This document shows, one piece after another, positions 52,365 to 61,262 of a stretch of 64,000 bases of DNA (positions within the stretch are counted from its first letter, which is position 1; each line of letters opens with the position of its first letter). The translations under genes and the position numbers were made by a program. Source of the stretch: Ponticoccus alexandrii (lineage in GTDB: Bacteria; Pseudomonadota; Alphaproteobacteria; Rhodobacterales; Rhodobacteraceae). The notes beneath the pieces are model-generated. The model was not told the origin of the DNA and did not search any database. It worked only from the letters and a program-made list of their open reading frames with translations. The stretch lies in NCBI RefSeq assembly GCF_016806125.1, contig NZ_CP047166.1, forward strand, positions 3,906,001 to 3,970,000. Reading direction: 5' to 3'.

Positions 52365-53816
52365 ATGAGTTATCTGGGGATTGATCTGGGCACGTCGGGT
52401 CTGCGCGCCCTTTTGACCGACGAACGCGGCGCGCCCCTTGCTTCGGTTGAACGGCACTACGGTGTGTCGCACCCGCACCCCGGCTGGTCCGAGCAGGACC
52501 CCGCCCTGTGGATCGCGGCACTGGAAGGGGCGGTCGAGGAATTGCGCAGCACCCAGCCCGCCTTTGCCGCGCTGCGCGGGATCGCGGTTGCGGGCCACAT
52601 GCACGGCGCCACGCTTCTCGATGCCTCGGACGCGGTCCTGCGGCCCTGCATCCTGTGGAACGACGCCCGCTCTCACGCAGAGGCGGCGGCGCTGGATGCC
52701 ACGCCGGGCCTGCGCGAGGCCTCGGGCAATATCGTCTTTGCGGGCTTTACGGCGCCCAAGCTGGCCTGGGTGCGGAAACACGAACCCGATATCTTCGCGC
52801 GCGTCGCCAAGGTGCTGCTGCCCGCCGCCTACCTGAACCTCTACCTGACCGGCCTGCATGTCGCGGATATGTCCGACAGCGCCGGAACCGCGTGGCTGGA
52901 CACCGGCGCGCGCGACTGGTCGGACGCGCTGCTGAGCGCCGGGGGCATGCGCCGCGATCAGATGCCCCGCCTCGTCGAAGGGTCAGAAGCCGCCGGCCCC
53001 CTGCGCGAGACGCTGCGCCGTAACTGGGGGCTGGACGGTCCGGTGACCGTCGCGGGCGGCGCCGGGGACAACGCCGCCGCCGCCTGCGGGATCGGCGCGC
53101 TGACCGACGGGCAGGGTTTCGTCTCCCTCGGCACCTCGGGTGTGCTGCTGGCGGCGCGGGACGGCTATGCCCCCGACCCGGCCAGCGCGGTCCACACCTT
53201 TTGCCACGCCGTTCCGGGGCGCTGGTACCAGATGGGCGTGATGCTTTCGGCCACCGACAGCCTGAACTGGCTGTCCTCGATCACCGGCTCGACGCCAGCC
53301 GACCTGACCGCACCCCTTGGCGACACGGTCATGGCACCCGGCCCCGTGCGCTTCCTGCCCTACCTCAGCGGCGAGCGCACGCCCCACAACGACGCCGCCA
53401 TACGCGGCAGCTTTACCGGGTTGGGGTCGGGCACCACGCGCGACGACCTGACGCGTGCCGTGCTGGAAGGCGTGGCCTTCGGCCTGCGCGACTCGCTGGA
53501 TGCGCTGCAGGGCACCGGCGCGCGGCTGGACAGCCTGCTGGCGATCGGGGGCGGGGCGCGCTCGCGCTACTGGCTGAAGCTCATTGCCAGCACCTTCGGC
53601 CTGCCTCTTGTGCTGCCAGCGGACGCCGAGTTCGGCGCCGCGCTGGGGGCCGCGCGGCTGGCGCTGTGTGCCGATACCGGCGCCGCGCCGGAACAGGTCA
53701 TGCGTGCCCCCGGCACCGCCACGCAGATCGACCCCGAACCCGCCCTGGTCGAGGCCTGCGCGGCAGCCCACCGGCAGTTTCGCGCCGCCTATCCCGCCAC
53801 ACGCGCCATCCAGTAG
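52365..53816 (+). CDS. xylB: FGGY-family carbohydrate kinase, probable xylulokinase
   Basis: A 483-residue sugar kinase. The N-terminal phosphate-1 motif is YLGIDLGTSGLRALL, the catalytic region is HMHGATLLDASDAVLRPCIL and WNDARSH, and the C-terminal half has VAGGAGDNAAAACGIG, SLGTSGVLLAA and the adenosine motif LLAIGGGARSRYWLKL. WNDAR and the overall length match xylulokinases, though related pentulose or polyol-derived substrates cannot be excluded. AGGGAG precedes the ATG. It heads an operon with the sulfotransferase-like, dgoK and dgoA genes. Confidence 0.88.
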   Translation: MSYLGIDLGTSGLRALLTDERGAPLASVERHYGVSHPHPGWSEQDPALWIAALEGAVEELRSTQPAFAALRGIAVAGHMHGATLLDASDAVLRPCILWNDARSHAEAAALDATPGLREASGNIVFAGFTAPKLAWVRKHEPDIFARVAKVLLPAAYLNLYLTGLHVADMSDSAGTAWLDTGARDWSDALLSAGGMRRDQMPRLVEGSEAAGPLRETLRRNWGLDGPVTVAGGAGDNAAAACGIGALTDGQGFVSLGTSGVLLAARDGYAPDPASAVHTFCHAVPGRWYQMGVMLSATDSLNWLSSITGSTPADLTAPLGDTVMAPGPVRFLPYLSGERTPHNDAAIRGSFTGLGSGTTRDDLTRAVLEGVAFGLRDSLDALQGTGARLDSLLAIGGGARSRYWLKLIASTFGLPLVLPADAEFGAALGAARLALCADTGAAPEQVMRAPGTATQIDPEPALVEACAAAHRQFRAAYPATRAIQ

Positions 53817-53828
53817 GGACAGGCGACG

Positions 53829-54689
53829 GTGCGGCTGGTCCTTCACGCAGGCTTTCACAAGACCGGGACTACCAGCGTCCAGAAGGCGCTGGCCGACAAT
53901 GCCGCGCTGCTGGAGTCGCACCTGAGGGTGCTCCTGCGTGACGACGTGCAGGTGCTGATCGACATGGCGCGCGGCTATTCGCTGTGGCGGCGCCCGCGCC
54001 ACCGACAGAGCGTCTACGACGCGGCCCTCGCCCTGTTCGGGGGGCTGAGGCGCGAAACCCGTCCGGTGCTTATTTCCGCCGAAGACCTGTCCGGCTTCAT
54101 GCCCGGCCGCCGCGAGGTACAGGACTACGACGCCGTTCCCGTCATCATGGCCGAGATCGAGCGCGCCGCCGGGGCGGTCTTTGGCGACGCGCTGGCCCTG
54201 ACGGTCTTTTTCTCGACCCGGCAGCCGCGCGCGTGGCTTGAAAGCCTGTGGTGGCAGAACCTGCGCAACACCCGGCTGGACCTTGACCTGAAGAAATACC
54301 GGCGCCGGAACGAAAAGATCGCCGACCTCGACGCCCTTGCAGAGGCGACCGCCGCGCAACTGGGCCGAGCCACGGTCGAGGCGGTTTCCCTCGATATCAC
54401 GCGGACCCTGCCAGAGGGGCCGATGACGCCGCTTCTGGAACTGCTGGACCTGCCCGTGGCGGTACGCGGCGCAATGCTCTACGGCCCGCCCGCGAACCAG
54501 CGGCCCGCGGTGGGGCTGGAAAAGGTCTTTCTGGAGCTCAACCGCTCTGGCCTGTCCGACGCGCTTGTGGCGCGGACAAAGGCGACGCTTCTGCGCGAGG
54601 CGCGGATCGAGGCCGGGCGGGGCGACGGTGGGGCCGTGGACAGCGGCGATCAGGACGACAACCGGAACGAAGACGGGGGAAAGACATGA
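53829..54689 (+). CDS. sulfotransferase-like P-loop protein
   Basis: A 286-residue protein with a GTG start, 12 nt after the kinase gene. The N-terminal LVLHAGFHKTGTTSVQKAL is the 5'-phosphosulfate-binding loop of PAPS-dependent sulfotransferases, and VFFSTRQPRAWLESLWWQNL is a plausible 3'-phosphate-binding segment (strand, then Arg and Ser). RPVLISAEDLSGFMPG is also typical of bacterial sulfotransferase-like proteins. The last 40 residues are acidic and low in complexity. Its stop overlaps the dgoK start (ATGA). Acceptor unknown. Confidence 0.72.
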   Translation: MRLVLHAGFHKTGTTSVQKALADNAALLESHLRVLLRDDVQVLIDMARGYSLWRRPRHRQSVYDAALALFGGLRRETRPVLISAEDLSGFMPGRREVQDYDAVPVIMAEIERAAGAVFGDALALTVFFSTRQPRAWLESLWWQNLRNTRLDLDLKKYRRRNEKIADLDALAEATAAQLGRATVEAVSLDITRTLPEGPMTPLLELLDLPVAVRGAMLYGPPANQRPAVGLEKVFLELNRSGLSDALVARTKATLLREARIEAGRGDGGAVDSGDQDDNRNEDGGKT

Positions 54690-55591
54690 CGACAGAAACG
54701 CCGGTGGCCTGGATTGCCGCCGACTGGGGGACCTCGCACCTGCGGGTCTGGCTGATGGACGCAGAGGACCGGGTGATCCGCCGCCTGACCTCTGACAGGG
54801 GCATGGGCGGGCTGGCCCCCGATGCCTTTGAACCGGCGCTGCTGGACCTCGTCGGCGACGCCTTGGGCGAGGGTGTGACGGATGTGCTGATCTGCGGCAT
54901 GGCGGGCGCGCGGCAGGGCTGGGCCGAGGTGCCCTATGTCAAGGTGCCCTGCCCCGCGCCCACCGCCGCAATGACCATCCTGACCACCGACCCGCGCCTG
55001 TCGGCCCGCATCCTGCCGGGTCTGTCGCAGGCGCAGCCACCCGACGTGATGCGCGGCGAGGAAACGCAGATCGGCGGCTTCCTCGCGCTGGAGCCGGGCT
55101 TTGACGGCGTGCTCTGCCTGCCCGGGACGCATTGCAAATGGGCCCATGTCAGCGCGTCCGAGATCGTCTCCTTCCGCACCTTCATGACCGGCGAGGTCTT
55201 TGCCCTGCTGACCAAACACTCGGTCCTGCGCCATTCCACCGGCGGCGACGACTGGGACGCGGCGGCCTTCGACGAGGCGGTGTCGGACGCGCTGTCCAAG
55301 CCCGGGCGGCTGTTGTCCGACCTCTTCACCCTGCGCGCCGACGGGCTGCTGAACGGCACCGGCGCTGGGGTGTCGCGGGCGCGGCTCTCGGGCCTGCTGA
55401 TCGGCGCGGAACTGGCGGCGGCGCGGCCCTACTGGCTGGGCCAGCCGGTGGTGATCCTCGGCGAGGACGCGCTCGCCCGGAACTACCTCGCGGGGCTGAC
55501 CGCACAGGGCGCGGAGGCGCGCAGCGTCGCCGCCGAGGACATTACGCTGGCGGGGCTGACCGCCGCGCGCACCGGAAAGGACAAGACATGA
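54686..55591 (+). CDS. dgoK: 2-dehydro-3-deoxygalactonokinase
   Basis: A 301-residue kinase that phosphorylates 2-keto-3-deoxy-D-galactonate in the De Ley-Doudoroff pathway. Family blocks are [19 protein letters not shown] at the N-terminus, [37 protein letters not shown] followed by CLPGTHCKW, and [19 protein letters not shown]. The start overlaps the sulfotransferase-like gene and the stop overlaps dgoA, so these genes are translationally coupled. Confidence 0.93.
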   Translation: MTTETPVAWIAADWGTSHLRVWLMDAEDRVIRRLTSDRGMGGLAPDAFEPALLDLVGDALGEGVTDVLICGMAGARQGWAEVPYVKVPCPAPTAAMTILTTDPRLSARILPGLSQAQPPDVMRGEETQIGGFLALEPGFDGVLCLPGTHCKWAHVSASEIVSFRTFMTGEVFALLTKHSVLRHSTGGDDWDAAAFDEAVSDALSKPGRLLSDLFTLRADGLLNGTGAGVSRARLSGLLIGAELAAARPYWLGQPVVILGEDALARNYLAGLTAQGAEARSVAAEDITLAGLTAARTGKDKT

Positions 55592-56193
55592 CCCGGGACA
55601 TCATCGCCATCCTGCGCGGGCTGACGCCCGACGAGGCGGAACCCATGGCCGAGGCGCTGATCGCTGCGGGCATCACCCGGATCGAGGTGCCGCTGAACTC
55701 ACCGCAGCCCTTCGACAGCATCGCGCGGATGATCGCCGTGGCAGGCAGCGACGCGGTGATCGGCGCCGGTACGGTGCTGGACCCGGCGGACGTGCTGCGG
55801 CTGGCGCAGATCGGCGCGCAGATGGTCGTTTCGCCCGACTGCAACCCGCGCGTGATCGTGGCGACCAAGGGCGCTGGCATGCTGTCCTACCCCGGCGTCT
55901 TCACCGCGACAGAGGCCTTCACCGCGCTGCGCAACGGCGCCGACGGGCTGAAGTTCTTCCCCGCCTTCAAACTCGGCCTCGACGGGTTCTCGGCGCTGAA
56001 GGCCGTGCTGCCCGCCGAGGCACCGACCTATGCAGTCGGCGGCGTCGGACCCGAGAACTTCGCGGACTGGCGCAAGGCCGGGATCACCGGTTTCGGCATC
56101 GGCTCGAACCTCTACAAGCCGGGCCGGTCGGTGGAGGACGTTACCACGCGCGCTGCCGAGATGGTCGCGGCCTACGACGCGGCCTTCGCCTGA
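55588..56193 (+). CDS. dgoA: 2-dehydro-3-deoxy-6-phosphogalactonate aldolase
   Basis: A 201-residue class I aldolase splitting KDPGal to pyruvate and glyceraldehyde 3-phosphate. It has the catalytic Glu region [17 protein letters not shown], the strand [24 protein letters not shown], the Schiff-base lysine in [14 protein letters not shown] and the phosphate site [14 protein letters not shown]. The length fits DgoA alone, not the fused DgoA-D form. Galactonate dehydratase is not in the window, so earlier steps come from elsewhere. Confidence 0.94.
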   Translation: MTRDIIAILRGLTPDEAEPMAEALIAAGITRIEVPLNSPQPFDSIARMIAVAGSDAVIGAGTVLDPADVLRLAQIGAQMVVSPDCNPRVIVATKGAGMLSYPGVFTATEAFTALRNGADGLKFFPAFKLGLDGFSALKAVLPAEAPTYAVGGVGPENFADWRKAGITGFGIGSNLYKPGRSVEDVTTRAAEMVAAYDAAFA

Positions 56194-56206
56194 GGCTTGA
56201 CCGCTT

Positions 56207-56243
56207 TGCATACAGCCTGCATCCTGAATGCAAGCCGTATGCA
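56207..56243. promoter_or_regulatory. large inverted-repeat operator upstream of the GntR gene
   Basis: A 37-bp imperfect palindrome: the left arm TGCATACAGCCTGCAT and the right arm ATGCAAGCCGTATGCA match as inverted repeats at all but two positions. The element ends 9 nt before the regulator start and covers the expected promoter (TTGACC at 56197-56202). It is probably the autoregulatory operator of the GntR protein. Confidence 0.65.
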
Positions 56244-56252
56244 GGGGGAGCC

Positions 56253-56933
56253 ATGGACCGCAAGACCGAAGCGCACAGCACGCTGAAGGCCCGCATCCTG
56301 TCGCAGGCGCTGGCGCCGGGCGCAGAGCTGGACGAAACGCGGCTGGCGCAGGAATTCGGCCTGTCGCGCACGCCCCTGCGCGAGGTCCTGCAGGCCCTTG
56401 CCGCAGAGGGCTACGCCAGCGCGCAGAAACACCGGGGCGCCCGTGTCGCGGGGATGGAAGCCGCCGTGCTGCGCGCCTTCTTCCAGACCGCGCCCGGCTT
56501 TCTGACCACCGCCGCGCGGCTGGCCAGCACCGAAGGCGTTCAGGCTCAGGCGGAGGCTCTGCAAGAGGCGCTCTCCGCCATCCGCGACGCGACAGAGGCC
56601 GACGACGCGACCGCCGCCGCCCTTGCGACCCACGCCCTGCTGCTTCGGGTTGGCGAGATGACGGCGAACCCCTACCTGCGCCCTGCCCTGAACCGCGTGC
56701 TGATTGACTACACGCGCCTCTCGGCCCCGGTCTTCGAGACCGCCGGCAAGAAGGACCGCAAACAGCTGCGCAAGCTTTTGTCGCAGAAGGAAGCGCTTGT
56801 TCAGGCGATCACCGCGCAGGACCCGGACCTTGCCGCAGAGGCGATGCGGACCCTCTGGCAGATGGCGCAGGGGCGCATGATGGCGCGCCTGCAACCGGAC
56901 CCATTGCCTGAAGAGCCGCTGACTGAGGTCTGA
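56253..56933 (+). CDS. GntR-family transcriptional regulator (FCD type)
   Basis: A 226-residue repressor or activator. The N-terminal winged helix shows LKARILSQALAPGAELDETR followed by LAQEFGLSRTPLREVLQALA, the classic GntR recognition helix. The C-terminal all-helical effector domain (about 75-215) resembles FCD but keeps few metal-binding histidines: ATHALLLRVGEM and YLRPALNRVLIDYTRLS. It most likely controls the dgoK-dgoA operon upstream and itself. GGGGGAG precedes the ATG. Confidence 0.88.
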   Translation: MDRKTEAHSTLKARILSQALAPGAELDETRLAQEFGLSRTPLREVLQALAAEGYASAQKHRGARVAGMEAAVLRAFFQTAPGFLTTAARLASTEGVQAQAEALQEALSAIRDATEADDATAAALATHALLLRVGEMTANPYLRPALNRVLIDYTRLSAPVFETAGKKDRKQLRKLLSQKEALVQAITAQDPDLAAEAMRTLWQMAQGRMMARLQPDPLPEEPLTEV

Positions 56934-57002
56934 AGCGGAGGCCGCAGAAAAGCCTGCGACGTCACGGTGCGGGGAAGAATTCCGGCGGGGTCGATGAAGG
57001 CC

Positions 57003-58193
57003 CTAGAGGCCCGCCTCTTGGGCGATCTGGGCCCGCGACTTGCGGGCGCGTTCCGTGGCGGACTTCAACTGACCGCAGGCGGCCATGATGTCCTCGCCCC
57101 GGGGGGTGCGGATCGGCGAGGCGTATCCGGCCTTGTGCACGATATCTGCGAAACGCTCGATCCGCTCCCAGTCCGAGCGCTGGTAGGGCGCGCCGGGCCA
57201 CTCGTTGAAGGGGATCAAGTTGATCTTGGCCGGGATGCCCTGAATCAGCTTCACCAGCCGCCGCGCGTCGGCGTCGGTGTCGTTCACGTCCTTCAGCATC
57301 ACGTACTCAAACGTGATCCGCTCGGAGTTCGACAGGCGCGGGTATTCGCGCAGCGCGTTCAGCAGCGTCTCGATGTTCCAGCGCTTGTTGATCGGCACCA
57401 GCTTGTCGCGCACCTCGTCCGTGGTGGCGTGGAAGCTGACCGCCATCAGGCAGCCGATTTCCTCGGCGCATTTGGCGATCTCGGGCACGACGCCGGAGGT
57501 CGAGAGCGTGATCCGGCGGCGCGACAGGGCAATGCCCTCGCCGTCCATGGCGATCTTCATCGCGTCCCGCACGTTGTCGAAGTTGTACAGCGGCTCACCC
57601 ATGCCCATCAGCACGATGTTCGACAGCAGGCGCGGGCCGCTTTCGCCCGTGCCGGTGCCGGGCGCGGGCCATTCGTCGAGGTCGTCACGCGCCAGCATGA
57701 TCTGGCCCACGATCTCCCCGGCGGTCAGGTTGCGCACCAGCTTTTGCGTGCCCGTGTGGCAGAAGGAACAGGTGAGCGTGCAGCCGACCTGAGAGGAAAT
57801 GCACAGCGTCCCGCGATCAGTCTCGGGGATGTAGACCACCTCGACCTCGTGCCCGCCCGCGATGCGGACGAGGTACTTGCGCGTGCCGTCGGCAGAGACC
57901 TGCTTCGACACGATTTCCGGCAGGTCGATGGTGAATTTCTCGGCCAGCAGCGCGCGGTAGGGCTTGGCGAGGTTGGTCATCGCCTCGAACTCGCGCACAC
58001 CCCAGTGATACAGCCACTGCCAGACCTGATTGACCCGCATCTTCGCCTGTTTCTCGGGCGTCCCGGCCTCGATCAGCGCCTCGCGCAGGGCTGTGCGGGT
58101 CAGGCCGATCAGGTTGATCTTGCCGCCTTCGCCCTCGGGCTGCTTGCGGGGGATCGTCAGGACGTCCTGGGTGATGGGTGTTTCGGCGGTCAC
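57003..58193 (-). CDS. rlmN: 23S rRNA (adenine2503-C2)-methyltransferase RlmN
   Basis: A 396-residue radical SAM methyltransferase modifying A2503 of 23S rRNA and A37 of some tRNAs. The radical SAM cysteines are in [19 protein letters not shown]. The family-specific start [20 protein letters not shown], the [13 protein letters not shown] block and the C-terminal [14 protein letters not shown] (second catalytic Cys) are visible. The length is normal for alphaproteobacteria. Confidence 0.96.
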   Translation of the reverse strand: MTAETPITQDVLTIPRKQPEGEGGKINLIGLTRTALREALIEAGTPEKQAKMRVNQVWQWLYHWGVREFEAMTNLAKPYRALLAEKFTIDLPEIVSKQVSADGTRKYLVRIAGGHEVEVVYIPETDRGTLCISSQVGCTLTCSFCHTGTQKLVRNLTAGEIVGQIMLARDDLDEWPAPGTGTGESGPRLLSNIVLMGMGEPLYNFDNVRDAMKIAMDGEGIALSRRRITLSTSGVVPEIAKCAEEIGCLMAVSFHATTDEVRDKLVPINKRWNIETLLNALREYPRLSNSERITFEYVMLKDVNDTDADARRLVKLIQGIPAKINLIPFNEWPGAPYQRSDWERIERFADIVHKAGYASPIRTPRGEDIMAACGQLKSATERARKSRAQIAQEAGL

Positions 58194-58310
58194 GGCGGCG
58201 AGTCTCCGGGTTCAGAAGCGGCGCGTATACACCATTTGGGGCTTCAGGGAAACGGCATCAACGGGCGCGTCGGGATGACACGCCCGTTCGGCAAGGCCAA
58301 TAACGCAGTC

Positions 58311-58841
58311 TCAGCTCGCGCAGCGCTGCGCGGCATCCTCGACGGCGGCGGTGAAGCCAAGCAGCGAGAAGGTGTCCTTGGTCGTGGTGCCCCGGCTCGA
58401 CCGGGCGGTGGCCACGGCATCGGCGCCGCGCTTCATCGCGGTGATCAGGCGCGCGTCGTCCTGCGGCGTGGCCGGCCAGGCCCATTCGCCCTCGGTATAA
58501 AGCTCGAAGGTGGTGCCGCTGATATCCAGCTCGACCGTAGAGCCGCTGGCGAAGGGATACCCGCCGGTAAAGGCGACCTGACCACTGACACCCGCACCCG
58601 GACGGTGGAAGACCATCAGCAGGATCTCGCCCCGCGTCACGGCGACAACCCGCCCGTCCTTGGTGTTGACGCTTTCCTTGTAGGTGGTCACCGCCCAGCA
58701 TTCTCGCGGATCGTTGCCTTCGAATACAGACCAATCGGTCATCGAATCGACGCGGTTGGTGCTGGAGTCCTGTGCCGATGCCATGCCTGCACCGAGCGCC
58801 AGCACACACGCACCCAAGACCCGCCCAAGTCCTGAAATCAT
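58311..58841 (-). CDS. exported IalB-like (invasion-associated locus B) protein
   Basis: A 176-residue periplasmic protein with signal peptide MISGLGRVLGACVLALGAGMASA. The mature part shows the IalB pattern: WSVFEGNDPRECWAVTTYKE near the start, YPFASGSTVELDISGTTFEL in the middle and TKDTFSLLGFTAAVEDAAQR ending in C-A-S, with two cysteines likely to form a disulfide. The family's function is not established outside Bartonella. It lies 117 nt from rlmN on the same strand. Confidence 0.85.
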   Translation of the reverse strand: MISGLGRVLGACVLALGAGMASAQDSSTNRVDSMTDWSVFEGNDPRECWAVTTYKESVNTKDGRVVAVTRGEILLMVFHRPGAGVSGQVAFTGGYPFASGSTVELDISGTTFELYTEGEWAWPATPQDDARLITAMKRGADAVATARSSRGTTTKDTFSLLGFTAAVEDAAQRCAS

Positions 58842-59009
58842 TTCTGCAGCCTCCAGCTGACTGTGCCCCATTTTCTCTGCCCCTTGCCCGCCTTTTCATG
58901 GCGTTTGAGGTATATGGGCATTGTGTCTCGACGGCAGGACAATAGCCTGAAAAAACCGGGGCGTGAAAGCCCTGTTGGCAGATTATCGCTCAAGCGTGAG
59001 GTGCATGTT

Positions 59010-60005
59010 ATGACCGGCCCCCATCCCATGGTCGAAATTCATCGCGGCGGTTTTGTCGAAAGCCGTCACAGCGGACATGCCGTGGTTTGCGATTCCGGCG
59101 GCGCGATCATCGAAGCCTGGGGCGACCCCGATGCGGAGATCCTGCCGCGAAGCGCCGCCAAGATGCTGCAGGCGCTGCCGCTGGTGGCCTCGGGCGCGGC
59201 GCGGGCGGCGGGTCTGGGGCCGCGCCAGCTGGCGCTGGCCTGTGCCTCGCATCAGGGCGCACCGCTGCATGTGGCCGAGGTCGGCACATGGCTGGAGCGG
59301 CTGGGCCTGACCGGGGAGGATCTGCGCTGCGGCCCCGAACCCTCACGCGACAAGACCCTGCGGTTCGAGATGATCCGCGCCGGACAGAGGCCCGGGCGGA
59401 TCCACAACAACTGTTCCGGCAAGCACACCGGCTTTCTGACGCTGGCACGGCATCTGGGGACAGGGCCGGACTACGTGGCACTCGAGCACCCGGTGCAACG
59501 CGCCTGCCGGGCGCATTTCGAGGACATGACCGGCGCCCCCAGTCCCGGCTTCGGGATCGACGGCTGTTCCGCCCCGAATTTCGCGACAACCGTGGCCGGG
59601 CTGGCGCGGGCCATGGCGCGGATGGCGGGCGCTGCCGGTCGGGCCGGGGCGGCGGAGCAGGCCAGCGCCGCACTGGTCGAGGCAATGATCGCGCATCCGG
59701 ATCTGGTCGCCGGAGAGGGCCGCGCCTGCACGCTGCTGATGCGCGCGGCGTCAGAGCCAGTGGCGATCAAGACCGGCGCCGAGGGGGTATTCGTGGCGAT
59801 CCTGCCCGGGCGCGGGCTTGGGCTGGCGCTGAAAATCGCCGATGGGGCCACCCGCGCCTCGGAGTGCGCGGTGGCGGCGTTGCTGGTCCGGCTGGGCGTG
59901 CTGGAGGCCGGCAACCCGGATGTCGCGCGCTTCCTGAACCCGCCGATCCGCAACTGGGACGGCCAGGTGACGGGCGAGATCCGCACGGCGGACCGTTTCG
60001 GCTGA
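59010..60005 (+). CDS. asparaginase (Rhizobium etli AnsA-type)
   Basis: A 331-residue enzyme of the asparaginase II family common in rhizobia and Rhodobacteraceae, hydrolysing L-asparagine to aspartate. Family blocks are EIHRGGFVESRHSGHAVVCD, LPRSAAKMLQALPLVASGAA, ACASHQGAPLHVAEV, NNCSGKHTGFLTLARHLG, FGIDGCSAPNFATTVAGLAR and GEGVF-like IKTGAEGVFVAILPGRGLGL. It is probably cytosolic. The ATG at 59010 is chosen by homologous start; an open frame extends to 58863 with no ribosome site. It is convergent with serB. Confidence 0.88.
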   Translation: MTGPHPMVEIHRGGFVESRHSGHAVVCDSGGAIIEAWGDPDAEILPRSAAKMLQALPLVASGAARAAGLGPRQLALACASHQGAPLHVAEVGTWLERLGLTGEDLRCGPEPSRDKTLRFEMIRAGQRPGRIHNNCSGKHTGFLTLARHLGTGPDYVALEHPVQRACRAHFEDMTGAPSPGFGIDGCSAPNFATTVAGLARAMARMAGAAGRAGAAEQASAALVEAMIAHPDLVAGEGRACTLLMRAASEPVAIKTGAEGVFVAILPGRGLGLALKIADGATRASECAVAALLVRLGVLEAGNPDVARFLNPPIRNWDGQVTGEIRTADRFG

Positions 60006-60009
60006 ATGC

Positions 60010-60054
60010 GCGAAGTCTTCGAAGACTTCGCATCGGAAATCGGCGCGATTTCCG
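60010..60054. repeat. double palindrome element, family B
   Basis: GCGAAGTCTTCGAAGACTTCGC is a perfect 22-nt palindrome (60010-60031), followed after 2 nt by CGGAAATCG-GCG-CGATTTCCG (60034-60054, 9-bp arms). It sits 4 nt after the asparaginase stop and 35 nt from the convergent serB stop, well placed as a two-way terminator. Confidence 0.85.
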
Positions 60055-60088
60055 CCCCCGGCATCGGGAACGGCGCGCCCGCAGGCCG

Positions 60089-60946
60089 TCACCAGTCGCG
60101 CGTGTAGCCCTGCAGGTACAACAGCGCGGTCAGGTCGCCGTGGTTCACGCGCAACTCGCATTGCGCCTGAACGCTGGGCTTGGCGTGCAGGGCAACGCCC
60201 ATGCCCGCGCAGCCCAGCATGCCCAGATCATTGGCCCCGTCGCCCACCGCGATCACCTCGGCGGGGGTGAGGCCCAGCCGCGCGGTGATCGTCTCCAGCG
60301 CCTGCAACTTGGCCTCGCGGCCAAGGATCGGGCGCCCGACCTCTCCGGTCAGCGTGCCGTCCTCGACCAACAAGGTATTGGCCTGGTTCTCGTCGAAGCC
60401 CAGCAGCGCCGCGACCCGCCCCGTGAAAGCGGTGAATCCGCCGGAAACCAGCGCGCAGTGCCCGCCCTGTGCATGCATACGGTCCAGCAGGGTCCGGCCG
60501 CCCGGCATCAGGGTGATGCGGGTCTCGACCACGCGGTCGATGACGCTTTCGGGCAGGCCCTTCAGCAGGGCGACCCGCTCGATCAGGGCACCTTCGAAAT
60601 CCAGCTCGCCGTTCATCGCCCGTGCGGTGATGTCCTTGACATGGGCGCCCACCCCGGCCTCTTCGGCCAGTTCGTCGATGCACTCTTGCTGGATCATCGT
60701 GCTGTCCATGTCCGCCAGAAGCATCCGCTTGCGACGCCCTTCGGCGGCCACGAGGTTCAGGTCGGCCATTTCGGCCACCTCTGCGCGAACCCGGTCGAAA
60801 TCGGCGGGGCGCGTGGCGACCGGAAATTCCGCGGCCTCGTCCGGGGCAAGCCAGCCCACGGTACCGCCACCGAAGGCATTGCGGAGGCTTTCGACAAGGC
60901 TGGCGTCGAGCCCGCCGGGCCGGGCGATCAGCGATACGATGAACAT
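60089..60946 (-). CDS. serB: phosphoserine phosphatase
   Basis: A 285-residue HAD enzyme completing serine synthesis. An N-terminal ACT-like region (about 1-70, starting MFIVSLIARPGGLDASLV) precedes the catalytic domain. The nucleophile motif is LLADMDSTMIQQECID (D79 and D81), motif II is CALVSGGFTAFTG, the lysine is in GREAKLQALE and motif IV is AVGDGANDLGMLGCAG. The length matches alphaproteobacterial SerB. The 316 nt upstream hold a family B element and the MscS terminator. Confidence 0.95.
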   Translation of the reverse strand: MFIVSLIARPGGLDASLVESLRNAFGGGTVGWLAPDEAAEFPVATRPADFDRVRAEVAEMADLNLVAAEGRRKRMLLADMDSTMIQQECIDELAEEAGVGAHVKDITARAMNGELDFEGALIERVALLKGLPESVIDRVVETRITLMPGGRTLLDRMHAQGGHCALVSGGFTAFTGRVAALLGFDENQANTLLVEDGTLTGEVGRPILGREAKLQALETITARLGLTPAEVIAVGDGANDLGMLGCAGMGVALHAKPSVQAQCELRVNHGDLTALLYLQGYTRDW

Positions 60947-61009
60947 GGGCGGTCCCTTTGTCGGTTTCGGCGCGGTTTTGGCATCAAGCGCCCCGCTTGA
61001 CCAGAGCGC

Positions 61010-61052
61010 CAAATGTCTTCGAAGACATTTGCCCGGATTTTCGAAAATCCGG
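61010..61052. repeat. double palindrome element, family B
   Basis: CAAATGTCTTCGAAGACATTTG (61010-61031) and CCGGATTTTCGAAAATCCGG (61033-61052) are both perfect palindromes, separated by 1 nt. The core GTCTTCGAAGAC matches the 60010 copy while the outer arms differ (CAAAT against GCGAA), each still pairing. It lies upstream of serB and downstream of the MscS gene. Confidence 0.85.
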
Positions 61053-61210
61053 CACCCGGTTCGGGCGACGCGGCCCGAACAGAACCCGCGCGGCCTCTTT
61101 CCGGGGGTATGGCGTTGCGCCGGATGACCGATCAGAGGCTTGCCGTCCATCTTGGGAGTGCTGGCTGAACACGCCCGTCAGACGACGGGCGACAAATGCA
61201 AAACGGAAAT

Positions 61211-61236
61211 ACCCCCCGCAGTCTCCTGCGGGGGGT
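61211..61236 (-). terminator. intrinsic terminator of the MscS gene
   Basis: ACCCCCCGCA and TGCGGGGGGT form a perfect 10-bp stem with a 6-nt loop, 27 nt past the MscS stop; the minus strand continues ATTTCCGTTTT. Confidence 0.8.
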
Positions 61237-61262
61237 GTCCGATAGGGCCTGACGGCGCCCTG

